NCBI GenBank assembly: GCA_963642145.1
Contig: CAVIFU010000040.1
Span: forward strand, 1-13,389
DNA: 13,389 bases
Direction of reading: 5' to 3'
Source: Stercoripulliclostridium_A sp963642145
Lineage (GTDB): Bacteria > Bacillota > Clostridia > Christensenellales > DTU072
Part shown: positions 12,801 through 13,389 of the stretch, piece by piece
How positions within the stretch are numbered: the first letter of the stretch is position 1
Layout of the letters: each line of letters starts with the position of its first letter
Notes under the pieces: generated by a model
What the model was told of the DNA's origin: nothing
What the model saw: the letters and a program-made list of their open reading frames with translations, nothing else
Database searches by the model: none
Made by a program: the position numbers and the translations under genes

Positions 12801-13389
12801 TTCGCCGAATGTCACGCTCGTCAGACTGCGGCAATCGGAGAACGCAGAAGAGCCGATACTCGTCACACTGTTACCTATAGTTATGCTAGTAAAGTTGTTG
12901 CAACCATCGAACGCAGACCAGTCGATACTCGTTACGCTGTTACCTATAGTTATGCTCGTCAGACTGCGGCAAATCCAGAACGTATACCGGTCGATACTCG
13001 TTACGCCATCGGGTATGACTATGCTCGTTAGACTTCCGCACCAGCCGAACGCTTTAGCGCCGATACTCGTTACGCTGTCGGGGATGACTATGCTCGTCAG
13101 ACTACTACAATCGAAGAACGCAGAATTGCCGATACTCGTCACGCCGGCGGGTACTGTTATGCTCGTCAGATTGCTGCAACCGTAGAACGCATAAGATGGT
13201 ATGCTTGTTACGCCGGCGGGGATCGTCATACTCGTTAGACTGCTACAATTGTAGAACGCATCATTGCCGATACTAGTCACGCTATCCGGGATCGTTATAC
13301 TCGTCAGACTACTACAACCGGAGAACGCTTTATCGCCGATACTCGTCACGCCGGCGGGTACTGTTATGCTCGTCAGATTGCTGCAACCG
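9864..13389 (-). CDS. BspA-type leucine-rich-repeat surface protein, N-terminus outside window
   Basis: A large cell-surface protein, partial at its 5' end. The frame stays open to the window edge and reads GCSNLTSITVPAG before the first codon that could be mistaken for a start (GTG 13349), so about 1174 residues are seen. Numbering from 13349: residues 1-235 are ten LRR_5 repeats of 23 residues (VTSIGxxAFxxCSSLTSITI); 236-320 a linker; 320-430 five more repeats; 600-720 InlB/Flg_new-like repeats, including GYTFLGW and a possible calcium loop DIDGDGIAD; 727-1065 about eight His/Cys/CxxC repeats; then a charged helical region. The C-terminus is a hydrophobic segment (about 1137-1156) followed by KRKLF; no LPxTG motif is present. 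BspA-like proteins often mediate adhesion, which is family knowledge only. Cotranscribed with the lipoprotein downstream. Confidence 0.9.
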   Translation of the reverse strand, partial: GCSNLTSITVPAGVTSIGDKAFSGCSSLTSITIPDSVTSIGNDAFYNCSSLTSMTIPAGVTSIPSYAFYGCSNLTSITVPAGVTSIGNSAFFDCSSLTSIVIPDSVTSIGAKAFGWCGSLTSIVIPDGVTSIDRYTFWICRSLTSITIGNSVTSIDWSAFDGCNNFTSITIGNSVTSIGSSAFSDCRSLTSVTFGENSQLTSIGSSAFSGCSDLMRIIIPDSVISIGSSAFEYCNSLYEVINNSDLPIELGSDAYGRVAQYAKVLVSKDGSKTYKNGEFTYVDTVDGFRFGLESGKYTLYAYIGNEEEITLPEDINGNSYEIYRFRGGRKVIIPSTLTSIGSYAFSGCSSLTSITIPEGVTSIGGWAFSYCSSLTSITIPDSVTSIGDYAFEGCRSLTSITIPDSVTSIGDYAFDQCRSLTSVTIPDSVTSIGSYAFDGTAYYNDTNNWEDGCLYIGNALIAVDKETEYMLSDRKISCVARGASFNECYLLKQAVVSGASVGSSRNPLSKTTNIETLVLQDLPSWYSRIYYCWGNSADSLPLTLKNVVLLSDCDVVSANYFEGITGVRIFVDKAKEECPWDEQYKGWNNGNKVFYKGEWSRVIWREASGEIIDVDYYTESEVIKPPVVQIPESGEEKYRFIGWDIDGDGIADSLPATLMSGIDAKAVIIGEDARYLVEFIDKDGVTVISSYQSAYNEEVILPDDPTKTGYTFLGWKNYVAGMLVMRDIRFYAEWEHIGGAHSYVDSVIDPTCTEQGYTLHTCSVCGEAYKDNFVNAKGHTFGEWTIDVAPNCKQEGSRYRTCSVCEEAETAELPRTGHNFTSYVTKDATCTETGEMTYECSVCHEKYIEEIPLSAHKYKKVKTSLSFIKKLIKEFFRLVFGFEGKGAYYYECEYCGALMSADESMLVGTASVQSKCSHQAGEWETTIAPSCIDGIEALKCALCGDTLEMRAITATGEHVYGEWYEVNTPDCTNMGLKRRDCENCDHYETDTIAALGHTEVIDEAVAATCTTKGKTQGKHCSVCNEVLVAQEETPALGHRYGEWQISTEPTYDTEGVETRVCSHCEKKETRSVPKLSQGPLVFKEKVAAISEITGEERFNAIKEAISYYATLTEEEKARASEDYEALVAEIDGYNEEVTAINDEHRNAVSDAVYAFAASMSVFAALLYILKRKLF
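10150..11180 (-). repeat. Eight His/Cys/CxxC repeats of about 40 residues in the surface protein
   Basis: The repeats start with His (HSYVDS, HTFGEW, HNFTSY, HKYKKV, HQAGEW, HVYGEW, HTEVID, HRYGEW), have a single Cys about 11-13 residues on, and then a CxxC pair (CSVC, CSVC, CSVC, CEYC, CALC, CENC, CSVC, CSHC). Repeat 4 carries a hydrophobic and basic insertion (around 10720-10830). Repeat 8 has Tyr where the single Cys should be. One His and three Cys per unit could bind a metal or form disulfides; this is inference. Confidence 0.75.
12076..12393 (-). repeat. LRR block 2, 69-bp tandem repeats
   Basis: About five units of 69 bp (23 codons) in the surface gene, each containing GATACTCGTCACGCT-like DNA (for example 12094 and 12163). 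Nucleotide identity between neighbours is high, suggesting recent duplication or conversion. Confidence 0.85.
12665..13389 (-). repeat. LRR block 1, 69-bp tandem repeats running off the window
   Basis: About ten units of 69 bp in the surface gene, one of them (near 12780-12810) enlarged by three codons (FGENSQL). Bases 13335-13389 are identical to 13128-13182 over 55 bases, exactly three units apart. Confidence 0.88.

Noticed and set aside
12792..13185. Repetitive plus-strand open frames
   Set aside because: Shadow of the 69-bp LRR repeats in other frames.
12665..13389. CRISPR-like periodicity
   Set aside because: The 69-bp period is in frame and encodes leucine-rich repeats.

Overview
The window looks like chromosomal DNA from a Gram-positive, low-to-moderate GC bacterium of the Bacillota, most likely an uncultured clostridial lineage. 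The evidence is the rpmH-rnpA-yidD-yidC-jag-mnmE-mnmG gene order, strong AGGAGG-type ribosome binding sites, consensus sigma-A promoters, lipobox lipoproteins, a Jag (Jag-N/KH/R3H) protein, a Cys-type S18, and a BspA-like leucine-rich-repeat surface protein. Family-level placement (for example Christensenellales-like) would be a guess. Every gene I can support lies on the minus strand, so the window reads right to left.

Right side (9223-13389): the 3' part of a large surface protein gene, whose N-terminus lies beyond the window. It has two blocks of 23-residue BspA-type leucine-rich repeats, InlB-like repeat(s), about eight His/Cys/CxxC repeats, a helical stalk and a C-terminal membrane anchor. 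It is followed 14 bases later by a small lipoprotein gene and a perfect 21-bp terminator hairpin. Middle (7056-9061): a good sigma-A promoter and a short leader with a GNRA hairpin precede rpsF-ssb-rpsR (S6, single-strand DNA binding protein, S18), which end at a strong terminator. A glycerophosphodiester-phosphodiesterase-like lipoprotein gene follows, with its own long terminator hairpin.

The region 6379-7055 has no gene. It holds a 53-base run of N, two families of dispersed repeats, the GDPD terminator and the rpmH promoter. Left of it is one tightly packed operon driven by a perfect-consensus promoter: rpmH (absent from long-ORF lists because it is short), rnpA, yidD, yidC, jag, mnmE, mnmG and a 65-residue ferredoxin-thioredoxin-reductase-like protein. 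Genes overlap or nearly abut, so translational coupling is likely. The operon joins ribosome and RNase P supply (L34, RnpA), membrane protein insertion (YidD, YidC, Jag) and tRNA wobble-uridine modification (MnmE-MnmG).

The leftmost 354 bases carry two near-identical 147-bp direct repeats (period 196) full of inverted repeats. A further piece of the same family lies in inverted orientation against the N gap. The most interesting open points are this repeat family, the FTR-like gene coupled to mnmEG, an S18 with an internal insertion, an RnpA lacking the usual RNR signature, and the His/Cys repeats of the surface protein. I see no clear new defence or mobile system.
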